Below are positions 23,253 through 33,833 of a DNA stretch of 64,000 nt, one piece after another. Source of the DNA: Rhynchopus sp. YZ270_cl-10 (Eukaryota > Euglenozoa > Diplonemea > Diplonemida > Diplonemidae); contig OZ037876.1 in NCBI GenBank assembly GCA_964035575.1, positions 434,001 through 498,000 of the forward strand, written 5' to 3'. The stretch's first letter is position 1. Every line of letters begins with the position of its first letter. Both the position numbers and the translations under genes were made by a program. Below the pieces are notes generated by a model that was given only the letters and a program-made list of their open reading frames with translations, did not search any database and had not been told where the DNA came from.

Positions 23253-24791
23253 TCAGGAACAATACAATGACCCATACAACTCTATCCCTGAGAGGCATAA
23301 CTTCCAGCTTTGAGAGGGGTCGGTATTGTTGTTTACTCCGGTCATTCGGACACGGAATGCCTTAAATGCGACGGCTGAGGGCGGGTGCACTGGAAAGATA
23401 TTCTCTTTGAAAGGCTCCGAGAAGAATGAGGTGCCCGACGTCTCCACGAGCACAGCAGGTTCTTCGTCAATGGCTTCCTTTTGAAGTCCCTCTACAATGA
23501 GAGAACAGGTTCCGTGGATGTGGTTTGCTGCACCATGCCTCAGCATGATATGGGTCAACGCAAACGACATTTTTGAACCAGCAGAAATTTCAACGTACAC
23601 ATGCTTCTGGTTCTTGGTCAAACACGCCGCTTCCTCCATTCCCGCAAGCAACCCAGGCTGCCCCACTTCAAACAAAGTACTGCACTTTATTTTCATCATC
23701 CCAGCCTGACATGGATTTCTAAAGTCAGTCTGCCAACCTCGAGTGCCCAGCCAATGGATTAATCCGCGGTGAACATTAGGGTTTGGTTCTGCGTCACCCT
23801 CGGGAATGGTTGGAACTATGTATGGCATGTGGATTGCACCATAGTTAGATCGAGATGCGGTGCGGAAGCCACCTTCGTGGACGCTGAGTTTGCCGTATTT
23901 ATCTATGTCGTGCGATAGTGTTTCTCTGAAGAAAAGGTCGATTTGGTCGAGTTCTGGTGCGTCAGTGCTGCCTGATTGGAGCATGGAAAGTGCTTGAGTT
24001 AAAGGAAGATAGTTTCGCACATATTGTTGCATATACGGAGACAGCATCGGGGGGGATTGTTTTTTAGTCGGTGCCTTCCTCAGCACCCCTTGATGGATTT
24101 TGTTTTTGTTTTCCTCCATGAACCGCATCGCAGGGCGGCTCTTTGTTGTTGTTGTCTCGCTTTTTGTCTCACTTTTTTCATTCTTTTCGTTCATCGCCTT
24201 CATTGCAGGGGATGCGACGTATGGCGGCGTGGCATCTACCTCTTTTGAGAGTTCGGATAGTTCATCAAACGCTTGTGACGCTCTGTCAAATGCCCCTTGC
24301 ATTGATGTGGCTAATTCGTCTAAGGCCTTTAGCTTAGTGTTCTTCATAGTATGAAGCTGACCCACCAACACATCCCGTCTCTCACTAATTCGTTGGATAA
24401 GACTGCTAAATTTATCAATAATACGTTGTTCTAGGTTATCCGCAACTTCAGTCATTTCCACCATTCTTGAACGTACATGAGCCATCCTTGCCAAAAACTC
24501 TGGCATCGCAGCGTGCGCACAGCCTGCCTGCTTTTGAACTTCTTGCAAAACGATATTCGCCTGCTCCACAGCATAAATGTAACAATGCGTCTTATGCGCC
24601 CCGTCCATGATGATCTCATCCAACCCACATAACATGAAGCAGTCGCAGCAGTAGAACATCTCCGCGCCCCACGGTAGCGCACCCCCGGAAGCATCACTCT
24701 GAGATGAAGGGCTTCGTGTGTCGTCTTTGCGAGGCCGATTGAAGTTCTGAAACCCCGACGCTATACTCTGCCGTTTTCTTACTATCTCCAT
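23253..24791 (-). CDS. B-box-like, coiled-coil, discoidin-like domain protein
   Basis: 512 residues, single exon. I start at the ATG at 24791 because TTCTATACAG lies 23 nt upstream; the longer frame to 24998 begins before that acceptor. Residues about 45-80 are Cys/His-rich (FYCCDCFMLCGL...AHKTHCYIYAVEQ), reminiscent of a B-box zinc finger but not a standard spacing. About 80-190 is a coiled coil. About 190-260 is Ser/Lys-rich. Residues about 330-512 form a domain like the F5/8-type C-like module of BTBD9 and HECTD1: HRGLIHWLGT, DFRNP, ALTHIMLRHG, FRVRMTGVNNN and LCLSGIELYG near the end. This is TRIM-like in layout but has no RING. Ligand or ubiquitin role is unknown. Confidence 0.8.
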   Translation of the reverse strand: MEIVRKRQSIASGFQNFNRPRKDDTRSPSSQSDASGGALPWGAEMFYCCDCFMLCGLDEIIMDGAHKTHCYIYAVEQANIVLQEVQKQAGCAHAAMPEFLARMAHVRSRMVEMTEVADNLEQRIIDKFSSLIQRISERRDVLVGQLHTMKNTKLKALDELATSMQGAFDRASQAFDELSELSKEVDATPPYVASPAMKAMNEKNEKSETKSETTTTKSRPAMRFMEENKNKIHQGVLRKAPTKKQSPPMLSPYMQQYVRNYLPLTQALSMLQSGSTDAPELDQIDLFFRETLSHDIDKYGKLSVHEGGFRTASRSNYGAIHMPYIVPTIPEGDAEPNPNVHRGLIHWLGTRGWQTDFRNPCQAGMMKIKCSTLFEVGQPGLLAGMEEAACLTKNQKHVYVEISAGSKMSFALTHIMLRHGAANHIHGTCSLIVEGLQKEAIDEEPAVLVETSGTSFFSEPFKENIFPVHPPSAVAFKAFRVRMTGVNNNTDPSQSWKLCLSGIELYGSLYCS

Positions 24792-24945
24792 TTCTCTCTC
24801 AAAAACGCTCTTCTCTGTATAGAATAATGTGGGTTTTTTGTAGTGTATTTTTTTAAAAAAAGAGGGAAAGTTGCTGAAAAGTGCAAAACACCTCGAATGA
24901 GGGAGTGCATGTGTTATCGAACCCCAAGAAACATACTTCGGCGGT

Positions 24946-25365
24946 TTACATAAAAACTGAGAGACGGTTTGTAAAATGAGGGGGGTGGAAGATTTCATTT
25001 TGAAATGACCATGGGTAGTATCTGGATCCAGTTCCAGGTGATTCCAGGTTTCTCAGATTTTTCGTGAAATTCCAGGTTTTTTCCAGGTATTCCAGGTGAT
25101 TCCAGGTCAATTCCAGGTAATTCCAGGTGGGTTTAAGCAGAAATCTGCACGCAACACAAACACGCATTCCGATCTGGAAGTGTGGACGATGACAAAACAC
25201 TCGGTTTTTGACACTGCTGCTTCCACTGCTGATGGTGCTGTCGCTGCCACTGACACTGCTGCCGCTGGAACTGCTGCTGCTGTCTACCCTCTTCCTTTTC
25301 TGTTCCCTCTGTTTCACCGCAATCTTTTTCACTTGCGTGATCATTGCGTTTGGTTTCCTCCCCAT
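24946..25365 (-). CDS. Doubtful small basic, Ser-rich ORF within an inverted-repeat element
   Basis: 139 codons. The first 75 residues (MGRKPNAMITQVKK..., then a Ser/Gly run from CTG/GCT repeats) look protein-like. The ATG follows an acceptor-like tract (CATTTACACTGTGTAG, near 25382) by about 17 nt. The rest is translated from TTCCAGG-type repeat units and through the end of the element (25010), so it is unlikely to be conserved. It could be a captured gene fragment, an unspliced 5' exon, or chance. Confidence 0.3.
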   Translation of the reverse strand: MGRKPNAMITQVKKIAVKQREQKRKRVDSSSSSSGSSVSGSDSTISSGSSSVKNRVFCHRPHFQIGMRVCVACRFLLKPTWNYLELTWNHLEYLEKTWNFTKNLRNLESPGTGSRYYPWSFQNEIFHPPHFTNRLSVFM

Positions 25366-25793
25366 GGTTTTTGTTGTTCTCTCTACACAGTGTAAATGTG
25401 AATAGGAAGAGAACTCGGGGATAGAGGGAGTGAGCGCTTCAGCGACAATGGCAAAGACTAATAAACGAAAGGTTTTTTAGAATTTCCATCACATGGTGTT
25501 CCGGAGGGGGCCAAGATTGACATGTCCTTGACGAGTGGGGGGTCCACTTTATAATTTGTGCGGGTTATTTTAGCCGGGAAATATGCATCTTCCAAAAACA
25601 CCGACATTTGCATTTTTGGAATCTGTCCGTCCAGTAGTGGGGTCACTTTGCCAAAATGGACAAATTCTTGGTACATACGTGAAGACACCAGTAAAAAAGC
25701 CTAATTCCAGAAAAAATCCAGATCTGGAATACCTGGAATTTTTCTGGAATTTTTCTGGAATTACCTGGAATCTGGATCCAGATACTACCCATG
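25010..25793. mobile_element. Non-autonomous inverted-repeat DNA element
   Basis: Begins CATGGGTAGTATCTGGATCC and ends with its complement at 25793. The terminal inverted repeat runs on into imperfect TTCCAGGTNATTCCAGG units. It is flanked by AATGAC on both sides (25004-25009 and 25794-25799), a 6-bp target duplication; an 8-bp reading has one mismatch. Inside are a reversed family H unit (25587-25675) and the ORF at 24946-25365. No transposase is visible. The superfamily is not determined. Confidence 0.75.
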
Positions 25794-26522
25794 AATGACC
25801 TAAAAAATTGGAGGTATACCATGAATCTAAAAAGAGAGGGGAAAAAAACTGAAAAATTGTAAGATGAATGTGCCTTCTCGTACGTCTAAAGATGTTGGAG
25901 GTAGAAACGTGGTTTTGGGTGGGACGCGCGTTTTAGAAAACGGTTTGTCCCCCCTTCCCAAGAGTGCACCAACAATTATTTTGTTTGATTTTTTAGACTA
26001 CTATCTTCGGGATGTTTTCTTCACAGGGTCCTTGGGGAGCCAATAGAAGGAGTACCCAAAAAAAACAAAACAAAACAAAACAAGAAAACAAGAAAAAAAA
26101 AACTTGAAAGGGTCTCCCATGCAGAGCATGTGTACTCGCATCCGACCATCGATGTCACTGTGCACACATTTTATAAAAACAACGTTGTTGAGAATGATTG
26201 CACGCCTCGCGTGGTCTCACCTTCATATACCTATTAACTCAAACCCACAAAAAAATGGGCATTCCAAAAAAAACAGACAAACTTGAAAGATTTGCATGCC
26301 CCCCTTCACCTTGCACACATTATTCTTAATACAACAACACCCTCATTCTAAAGGGAAAACCAACCCCACTATAAAAACCCCCCAAAAAAACTTTTCTAAA
26401 AACGGAAAAACGCTTTTTGAAGCACAATTTTTTTCCAACAAAATCTAACACCCCCCTTCTCCCACATCTATTTTATCCACACTACTTATCCTCTCTCCTC
26501 TCCTCTCTCCCATTTTCCCCCA
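25794..26522. other. Spacer with hairpin repeats
   Basis: Contains a family B hairpin at 25861-25890 (AAGATGAATGTGCC...GTACGTCT) and a variant family A hairpin at about 26189-26223 (stem TGCACG/CGTGG, loop CCTCG). Other CTTGAAAG-led segments lie at 26104 and 26281. No gene seen. Confidence 0.55.
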
Positions 26523-27530
26523 CTACCATCCGAGAATCGGGTTTCTGGACGATCTGGTTGGCGTTGCAGAACGGCGGGTAGTTTTGGGTTCTGGTTGGGT
26601 ATGATGTGCGATATGATTGGTCACACGGCTGGGTGCAGTTCTAATCCCTACACGCTCTTGCGAGGCAGAACGACACCCGATATTTGCTATGGACGCAGAG
26701 GCTGGCCTTTGGGAAGGCATTGGGGGTGCTTGGTAGGGCGCGAAAGGGCTTTCCGAGCGTTTATCACGGAATACTCTTTTTCTACCTTGCGGCGTCGCAG
26801 GACGTCCTGCTGCACTGTCATCAACGGCCTGCCGCACTCTCCTACGGTGCCTATGCGCATCACCCTCCGAAGCGCTTCTCTTCCCCGACGTCGCGCCGAA
26901 CGCCTCTGCCACTTCATTTCCTGCCAACTCCCTATTATATCTCTGAGAGGTAATCTTATCTCTCGACGGCAGTGTCATCGGAATAATTGCTACCGGGTAA
27001 TGCAATGTCGACAGTGGATGTGCCGAGGCAGGAAGCGCCCGTCGCCCCCTCCTATCCTCTGCGGCGCTTGAGGGAGGCGCTGCGGCCTCGGTGCTGCCGT
27101 TCCCTCCAATGGTGTCTCTGATGTGTTGCAATACCTTAGAGCGGTTTTCCTTTGTAGAAGCTGTGGTAGGTGCGCGCAGTGCGTCGGTGCGGCGCATAGA
27201 GGCCGCGCCTTGGGAAAGGATGTGGTCCAGCGAAGCCAGGTTGGAGTGTGACTGCAGTGTCGCGGATGCGGAGCTTGTCATCTGTTTTCTGCCGGCGCGT
27301 GGGCGGTGTTCTTCGACAGGGTACGGGCCAACGGAGGAGGGGCGCGCCTCACGTAGGTGCTGGTCTCTGTTCAGCAGTGCGGCAATGTGCTCCTGGCGTC
27401 TCCGCAGGTCTTCCCTCACCCGGTCGCGTGCTGCATCGCTAGAAGCAGGTACGGCAGTGACACCAGGTCCACCAAAATCCCCAACACTGCGGGAAGGAAA
27501 CGCTTTCTTTGCTACCTGTGGACGCGGCAT
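26523..27530 (-). CDS. Basic, low-complexity protein of unknown function
   Basis: 335 residues, single exon, not recognised. The start MPRPQVAKKAF follows CCAATTTTTTTCAG by about 29 nt. Composition is rich in Arg, Ser, Ala and Pro throughout. A short helical, charged stretch lies at about 33-65 (DAARDRVREDLRRRQEHIAA) and another at 127-140 (RSKVLQHIRDTIGG). Most of the rest is predicted by eye to be disordered. No membrane segment or signal peptide is seen. Its composition resembles microtubule- or nucleic-acid-binding linkers, but that is only an impression. Confidence 0.75.
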   Translation of the reverse strand: MPRPQVAKKAFPSRSVGDFGGPGVTAVPASSDAARDRVREDLRRRQEHIAALLNRDQHLREARPSSVGPYPVEEHRPRAGRKQMTSSASATLQSHSNLASLDHILSQGAASMRRTDALRAPTTASTKENRSKVLQHIRDTIGGNGSTEAAAPPSSAAEDRRGRRALPASAHPLSTLHYPVAIIPMTLPSRDKITSQRYNRELAGNEVAEAFGATSGKRSASEGDAHRHRRRVRQAVDDSAAGRPATPQGRKRVFRDKRSESPFAPYQAPPMPSQRPASASIANIGCRSASQERVGIRTAPSRVTNHIAHHTQPEPKTTRRSATPTRSSRNPILGW

Positions 27531-27781
27531 TGTGAGAAAAAAAAGCTACTGTATTTCTGAAAAAAATTGGAGGAATTAGAGAGGGAGGAGGGAGGAGGGG
27601 GGAGATATGAATTTAAAAAAAAAATGTCGCGTTTTTTTTTAACTCTAAGTTGTCGGTGAGGGGGGGAGTGGAGGGGTTTTTTGGTTTCGTTTCTTTTTTT
27701 TTCTTGCATTTTCCTTTTGTATGTCTCCCCACACCCTTTTTTTCAAAAAAAAGTACAAACAAATAAAACAGATTTTTTTTT

Positions 27782-30700
27782 TCATCGGAAGGTTCCGACT
27801 ACGGTGTCTTCATCGCTTTCGTTGTCGTATGGAGGAGGCGGCACGGGCGACTGCGCGTAGGAGCCTGGCGACCCAGAGCGTGAGACCCCTTCTGAGACGG
27901 ACACACCGGACTCGGACCCTTGCCCGTAGTTCACGCGGACGTTTACTGTGGGCATTGCGCTGCCACCTGGTGCGAAATGCGACCGTTGGGGAGACGAATA
28001 TGGGTGAGAATATGTATGCTGAACTGCTCCACCTCCACCACCTCCTCCCACCACAGACGGATCCAACGCCATGAACAAATCGTTTATCTCTCGTTGCAGC
28101 TGTGCGGCTGAGACATTTGCGGTTTCAAAGCGTTGCAGACCATCGTCGATAGGAGCTGCTTGCTGCGGTACACGGTATGTAGGCATTGGGCCTAACGTGG
28201 AGGGGAGAGCTGCGGTGAGTCGAGGTGTGTCCTCCGGGGTGGGCACCGGAAGCGGGGTGGGGGCGCTTTGCATCGAATGGCGGTAGTTGCGTGGCTCGCT
28301 CGGAAGCGCGCGGGAAGCCCTCCCCCCATCGTTCCCCACATCGCGCTCAAGCACCGCGTCGTACGTATTGCTCCGTGTGTTGTAGCTGACCTCACTCCGC
28401 GCACCCCGCTGCTCTGCCTCGCTTTCTGCCATATCCTTTTCGTACAACTTTTCGGAAATGCTTTTTTTCGGTACCGAACCTGAACCTGAACCTCGTTCAA
28501 AAACGGGGTCGAGCACCCTACGGGGGTCCTCTGCGCTGGGGCCCATCGGGCGGGAGGAGAGATGGATAGTTGGGTGCACCGGTATTGGTGTCGCGCGGGG
28601 GTACTCTGCGTGCACTGTGCGCGACGCTGGATGTGACGGTGGTGTTGGGTCGGGTATATTCAGTGGTGTCATGCGGCGACTGGTTTGCAGCTTTCCGTGA
28701 AGCTGCTGTGCCGGGGGCAGAGCTTGGTCGGCTATGTCAGGCTGCACTGACGTCTCCTGCAAGGGCGTCATAGCACGAATGTTAGGTGTTCCAGGAGGGC
28801 ATCCACCAATGATCGGCTTCAGCAGCGCCTCTGCAGGCGTCTCTGAACCACGCAAACTCACCGGAGGCGCTTCCTCCTGTTCTCCAGTGATGTGCCGTGC
28901 CAACATATGCGCAGACAGCATCCGCAACACCTCCTCCTTCTGCGGGCCGTTCATCTTGGCAGTATAATACCCCAGCAGTTTGTCCGACAAATTCCTTGCA
29001 GTCTCCGGCGTCAACTGCCCCCCATTTTCGTCCACCAGGCGGTGCAGTTCCCCAGACCCGGTCATCGCATCAAGCAACTCCGGTACCGACGGCGCACCGC
29101 TTCCACATACATCACTAAGGGTTCGCCCATTCGGCGCACTATCAAACGACTGCGGCGTCTCAAATGGGGTGCTGATATTGCGCGTCACCCGGGGTGCGAC
29201 GGAGGGGGGTGCCTGGGAGTAGACACGCTTTTGTATGGGACTGCCTATCATGGTGTCACGGCTGTAGCCTGGGGGGACTTCTTGGCGGAGCTGGGGTGAT
29301 GCGAAGGTGGAGTCTGATTCGTACGAGGACGAGCTGGACGAGGCGGAGGTGGGGGACCCTGCGCGGTGCATCCCCGCCACGTTCACGTGGAGTTCAAGCT
29401 GCACCGGGTCGCGTCCTCCGGGGACGGCGTGCGGGTTGCTGCTCACCATCTGCGCCTGCAGCGCCTGCACATATGCTTCTGCACGCTCTAGCGTCTTCAG
29501 ATTCTGCTGTGGCAATGCCACCACAGGCTGCACCCGCCTCGGCCTCTCCACAGTCTGCACTTCAGTCGTCACCATCGCTGGTCGCGCTGGAGCTACCTGT
29601 GGAGTTGGCGGCATTGGGGCTGCCTGTGGTGTCGGTGCAGGCGGTGCGGGTGCGGGTGTAGGTGCGGCCTTTGGTGGTGGTGCCTGAGGGGGTGGTTGAG
29701 GCTTGGGTTGCGGATTAGGTCGTGGTGGCTGCACCTTGACCGGAGCGGGTGCGGGCGGTTTGGGTACGTCCTTCGGAGCTTCAAGCCACATCCGTGTCCC
29801 AGGCGGGAAGTTGTACTTCTGATTCCAGAACAGCTCTTCTCTGTGAAATTGGGTAAGAAGATGAAAACATAACGAGTTGGATGAAGAAAAGCCACCTAAA
29901 AAAAACAACTTAAATGTGCTCATATTGCCAACACAACGCATGGGAGAAGTGGGAAGGTGGGGATGACATACGAGCTTTTCTGTCCGTTGATAGATTTGAA
30001 CGCACGCCACCCAGGCGGCATCTGTGCAGCCTGCGGAAGCCCCAACTGCTTGGTCAGCGACATCGACACAAAGGACAGCGGCGCAGCAGGGTTGGTCTGC
30101 GAATGGAGGGGTTCGTGAATGCCATACACGACTGTACACATACCTGAACAACAATGCCACGCTTGCTGTCCGTCCGCACATAGTCCCTGTAGACAGCAGG
30201 GTTGTCCACATGCAAAATGCCCATCGTGAACCACTGTGTAAGTCCCCTGCCCACCTCCTGAACAATGTTACGTTATTTGCAAAAGAGACAACAAAAAAAT
30301 ACATAAAATGCGGGGTGTGAGTTTGCCATAAGGCCAGGGTGTGAGAAAGCAGTATAACATAAACATTCTACACCAAACATGGCACAGCATTTTAGGGAAC
30401 ACATTATGGCTTGCGCACCTGCAAATCAAAATTGAAAAGACGCCCCTTTCGAACCAGCCCAAAACACAAAGGCAAATCATCTACTTAGAGCTACCCACCC
30501 CCCGCACCCCTCTCCCCCGGCTCTACGGCTTACCTTCCGAACCGTTTTTCCCGCGCCTCGTCGTTGGCCTTTTTAAGAAGAGCATTTCGTTTTTCCTTCT
30601 CCGCGCGGAAGGCCTCCTCTGCAGCCTCTTCCTCCGCAAACCGTTCCCTTCGCTTTCTGTGCATCTCGTAGTTCGCTGCGTCGGCCTCCTCTTCGGTGAT

Positions 30701-31482
30701 AGAGCGGTTCAGCGTATCCGTATCGCGCAGCATACCAGGGCGGTTGAATTTGCGAAGAAACCGCAGTATCCACTGCCGCACAGTGGACTTCGTTTTGACA
30801 TATTCTTCAAAATCTTTTTCATTTTCATCAGCCCAGTGGCGGTCCTGTTGGTGTGGGGTAGTTGGGGGTGGGTGAAATGTACACCTTCTGTCAAAAAAAC
30901 CTAATCAAATCATACGTGTTCTGTTATCTGCATCTCTGCTTGCGCATGGCCGGGTGCTGTTTTGTCCTTGAGTTGCAATGTATCGCCCTGGGCATGGTTG
31001 TGTCCTCTGTATTCATATGCGTCGCCTTTGTAGTCAAGCTTCTTGCAGTTGAAGCGCTGCAGGGGTAATTAGATTCATATACTTTCAGTTCACAGAATTG
31101 AAGGTATTTGAGAGGGTCAACACATCCTTTCTTTTTTGGTTTGATAAAAATGATTTAAACGAAATCAGGGTGAGTGCCTATGCAAGAAGACCCGACTACG
31201 TCTGAAAATAGGTCGAATATTATATTATGTCTGGACAGTCTATCTGAAGTGTGGCTGGGGGCCGCTTACAATCACACCTCAGCCACGCCTGAGCCAGCTG
31301 AATTAGTGTCAATACAAAATAAAGTGCGTATTCCCTGCAAGACGCAAAAGGAGAAATGGGGTGCGAAGTGTGATCCATACATTAACAATTCCAAGGTGCT
31401 CTAGTCCAGGAGCGTTGAACGCATGCCCAACACGACGTGGGATCCTCTCGCCTTGTTTAAGCAGGAGACGTGAAGTACGCAT
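27782..31482 (-). CDS. Six-exon protein, conserved-looking N-terminus and long disordered tail
   Basis: About 946 residues. Exons: 31381-31482, 30916-31056, 30534-30844, 30144-30246, 29972-30096, 27782-29840. Introns 31057-31380, 30845-30915 and 30097-30143 are phase 0; 30247-30533 (GTAAGC...GCAG) and 29841-29971 are phase 2. All five junctions keep one frame. The N-terminus (MRTSRLLLKQGERIPRR) is basic and amphipathic, as in mitochondrial presequences. Residues 35-260 look globular, with a charged coiled coil (EEEAAEEAFRAEKEKRN) and a Trp-rich part (PPGWRAFKSINGQK, ELFWNQKYNFPPGTRMW). From 290 on it is Pro/Ala/Gln/Ser-rich. I do not recognise it. The acceptor choice at 30247 is the one that keeps frame; an alternative is that a separate gene ends at the TAA beside 30530. 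The first exon is the least certain. Confidence 0.65.
31067..31133 (+). repeat. Family E repeat, 67 bp (copy 2), in an intron
   Basis: 66 of 67 bases match 6288-6354. It lies in intron 31057-31380 and ends 10 nt before the acceptor of the next exon. Confidence 0.85.
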
Positions 31483-31874
31483 ATTTTATGTGTCAGGGGG
31501 GTTTTTCTCAGAATTTTGGCAACGTTGTTGTCACCACCTATCGTGTCGGATGGAAAGATCCCAGGAGGGTTGGGAAAAGATGGTGTGGCAAAGAGATCAG
31601 CTGGTCTTTTTTTCATCCCCTAATCACTTCTGCAGTTCTTTCCGAAATATTCGTCATTTTTTTACACGCCCTCTACAATCTCCCGACGCTCACATCGGGT
31701 ATGCAGATTTTTTGTTTTGAAACACCACATCATATGTGTTTTAGCTCTAAATAGCAAAGTGAAGTTGATAGTGCAAACGCCTCTTGGGACGCAGTCACTG
31801 AGAGGCTAGACAAAAAATCCCCAAAAAAAAAGAACATAAAATTTTAATAGTCCTTGGAGAAGAGGGGGGTGGTA
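31483..31874. other. Spacer
   Basis: Contains a family G repeat (31759-31803). An ORF at 31401-31616 overlaps exon 1 of the neighbouring gene in another frame and is not supported. Confidence 0.5.
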
Positions 31875-32270
31875 TTATTCGTTGTTTGGATCAAAGTTGG
31901 CTTCATCTTTGTCCATTGGCTTGAGGTTGTGTTCTAGTGCCCGCTTTAGGAGTTCTTCGTTGTTTTCAAGCGTCGCAAGCTGGATGGTTTTTTCCTTAAT
32001 TTCCCCGCGGTTCTTTGTTATAAGCGCCTCGATTCGTTGCTGCTCGGCTGTAAGGTTCGCGAGAGACTCAGCAACAGAAGTGCCCACAAAAATACCTACA
32101 TCGGACATAGCCCACACCTGCCCGCCGCCACTCTGCTTCGACAGTTCTCTCTTTGCGAGGCGCGTGCTCTGCCTGCCTTTATCCAGCTCCAACTGATGCG
32201 CTTCCAACGCCATAATATCCTCTCCAAGCGTCTCCAACGCCCCAGCCTTTTCCCACATATCTTCGTCCAT
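31875..32270 (-). CDS. PDRG1/prefoldin-like small coiled-coil protein
   Basis: 131 residues, single exon. ATG follows CCCCTCAACCCTAG by about 22 nt. Two helical coiled-coil segments (about 12-48 and 68-115) flank a hydrophobic strand pair (QVWAMSDVGIFVGTS), the hairpin layout of beta-type prefoldins. Length (131) and the position of the hairpin resemble PDRG1, a component of the R2TP/prefoldin-like chaperone complex. Identity to PDRG1 is tentative; prefoldin-like fold is fairly likely. Confidence 0.7.
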   Translation of the reverse strand: MDEDMWEKAGALETLGEDIMALEAHQLELDKGRQSTRLAKRELSKQSGGGQVWAMSDVGIFVGTSVAESLANLTAEQQRIEALITKNRGEIKEKTIQLATLENNEELLKRALEHNLKPMDKDEANFDPNNE

Positions 32271-32796
32271 TGTTTTGTGTGTTTTTTACCTAGGGTTGAG
32301 GGGTATTGACGGTGGTATAAAGAGCTTAAGCAAAAGAGATCATTTTGTGGGTAGAGAGAGAGAGAGAGAGAGATCTTTTTGGATATCGAGGTTGTGGTGG
32401 CTTTATAACAGTTTTCTTTTTGCTTTGTTTTTGCTTCTGTGTCTGGGCCCCACAGAAAAACAGATTCTTGAGGGACCCAGGACAGTGAGTTGATCCTGTC
32501 TTTTGCTTTAAACATCACAGCTTCACTCACTAACCCAACAGATTTAGCACAATAAAATTCCCCTAAAAAAGGAGTTTTAAAACTTTTTACATTCTATTAT
32601 CAAAAAAGCCTCGCACACCCCTCAAAACCACCTCAAAAAACAAGAAAATACAGCAAAAACTGTGTGGAGAAAAACAAGACAACAGAGAAAAAAAAAACCG
32701 CACACGGAAAAAAAGATCACATCATCGCATGATATCTACTTTTTACGTTATAGTTCCTCTTCACCACACTTGGATAGGCAAATGGTTATCCCTTTT
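32271..32796. other. Spacer
   Basis: AT-rich DNA with a (GA)n run near 32355 and the acceptor of the PDRG1-like gene. Nothing else seen. Confidence 0.6.
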
Positions 32797-33477
32797 TTAA
32801 GCTCTGTGGTGGCAGGGCATGGAGAAGGGGAGGAGACGGCACACACGCCCTGTGAGGTAGCATGCGATGTCCTTCAAACGTGGGTATCCAAGCGCTGTGA
32901 GCGAGGTGATGAAGGCCATGTATCCGTAGGGGCGGATGGGAAGGTCCTGGGGGAGGCCGGTTTTGGTTTCGATATAGAAGAAGTGGAGGACGGTGAGGAG
33001 CAGTGCAGCGTACGCGCCGCGGGCACGCTTCTCTGCGGAGACATCGTTCTTGAGGAACGCAGCCTCAAACATGAAGAACAGCCCTGCTGTGCCAAAGGCA
33101 AGCGCAGGCACCTCAAAGCGGTAGCCCTTCCCCTTGCCCTGCAGCATCTTTGTCATGCTGAACCCATAGTACTGCCACACAGAGGCCACAGCGTGCACGA
33201 TGCCCACACCAGAGGCAATCTTCAGGAGCTGCTGCTCGCACCCCGCAGAGAGACGGCCAGGAATCAGCGCCACCCCCGCAATGGTGAGGGACGCAAGCCC
33301 CCCAACCTTGTTCAGCTGGCGGACACTGTAGTCCACGTCTCCGAACGAAAAGATCTTTGTCAACAGCGAGAAGTTGTACCCCTTAGTGCTTTTGTCATAC
33401 GCAGAGTACAGCCCCAGGTACGACCCTACAACGCCAAGGGAGACGGCAGAGGCCTTAGAACAGCTGCAGTCACACAT
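32797..33477 (-). CDS. Multipass membrane protein of unknown family
   Basis: 226 residues, single exon. The start MCDCSCSKAS at 33477 is preceded by CACCCTGCCCCACAG and a 34-nt leader; the longer frame to 33588 reads through that acceptor. There are about six hydrophobic segments: near 9-26, 58-75, 84-102, 117-137, 147-166 and 175-192. Lys/Arg-rich loops follow several of them. The N-terminal CDCSC could be lipidated or bind metal. The C-terminus is Cys/His-bearing (PFSMPCHHRA). No family is recognised; an organelle membrane protein is possible. Confidence 0.75.
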   Translation of the reverse strand: MCDCSCSKASAVSLGVVGSYLGLYSAYDKSTKGYNFSLLTKIFSFGDVDYSVRQLNKVGGLASLTIAGVALIPGRLSAGCEQQLLKIASGVGIVHAVASVWQYYGFSMTKMLQGKGKGYRFEVPALAFGTAGLFFMFEAAFLKNDVSAEKRARGAYAALLLTVLHFFYIETKTGLPQDLPIRPYGYMAFITSLTALGYPRLKDIACYLTGRVCRLLPFSMPCHHRA

Positions 33478-33833
33478 TTTTTTTGTATTTGAGAAAAAAA
33501 AATATGCGTATCTCTGTGGGGCAGGGTGGGTGAGGAAGGTGGGGGGGTATAAGCTGTGAAATTCGAGAGAAAAGACCCTTTTTTTCAATATTTACTCTGA
33601 AAATAGAAGGATTCAAAGATTCCATCATAAGGTTCTAGCTGTAACATAACCGAGGGGGTTCGAGGGGAAGCTCATAAGCTGCGAAAAGAACGCAAATAAT
33701 AACGACAATTTTTTTGTCAGGCGAACCCCCAAGGAGGTATTCGCCATAAAGTCTAACACAGTGTACACTACAATGCACACCACCCTTTCATCATCTCTGC
33801 TGTAAAGCAAAGATTAATTTAAAAAAATCCCCT
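33478..33833. other. Spacer
   Basis: Contains the acceptor of the membrane protein gene (around 33510-33540). Nothing else seen. Confidence 0.6.

Noticed and set aside
30268-30480. Reading frame RCASHNVFPKML as an exon of the six-exon gene
   Set aside because: It ends in a stop and lies in the 30247-30533 intron; skipping it to the acceptor at 30247 restores the frame.
31401-31616. 71-codon minus-strand ORF MKKRPADLF...
   Set aside because: It overlaps the first exon of the six-exon gene in another frame and has no acceptor or continuation. The other frame joins cleanly to the next exon.
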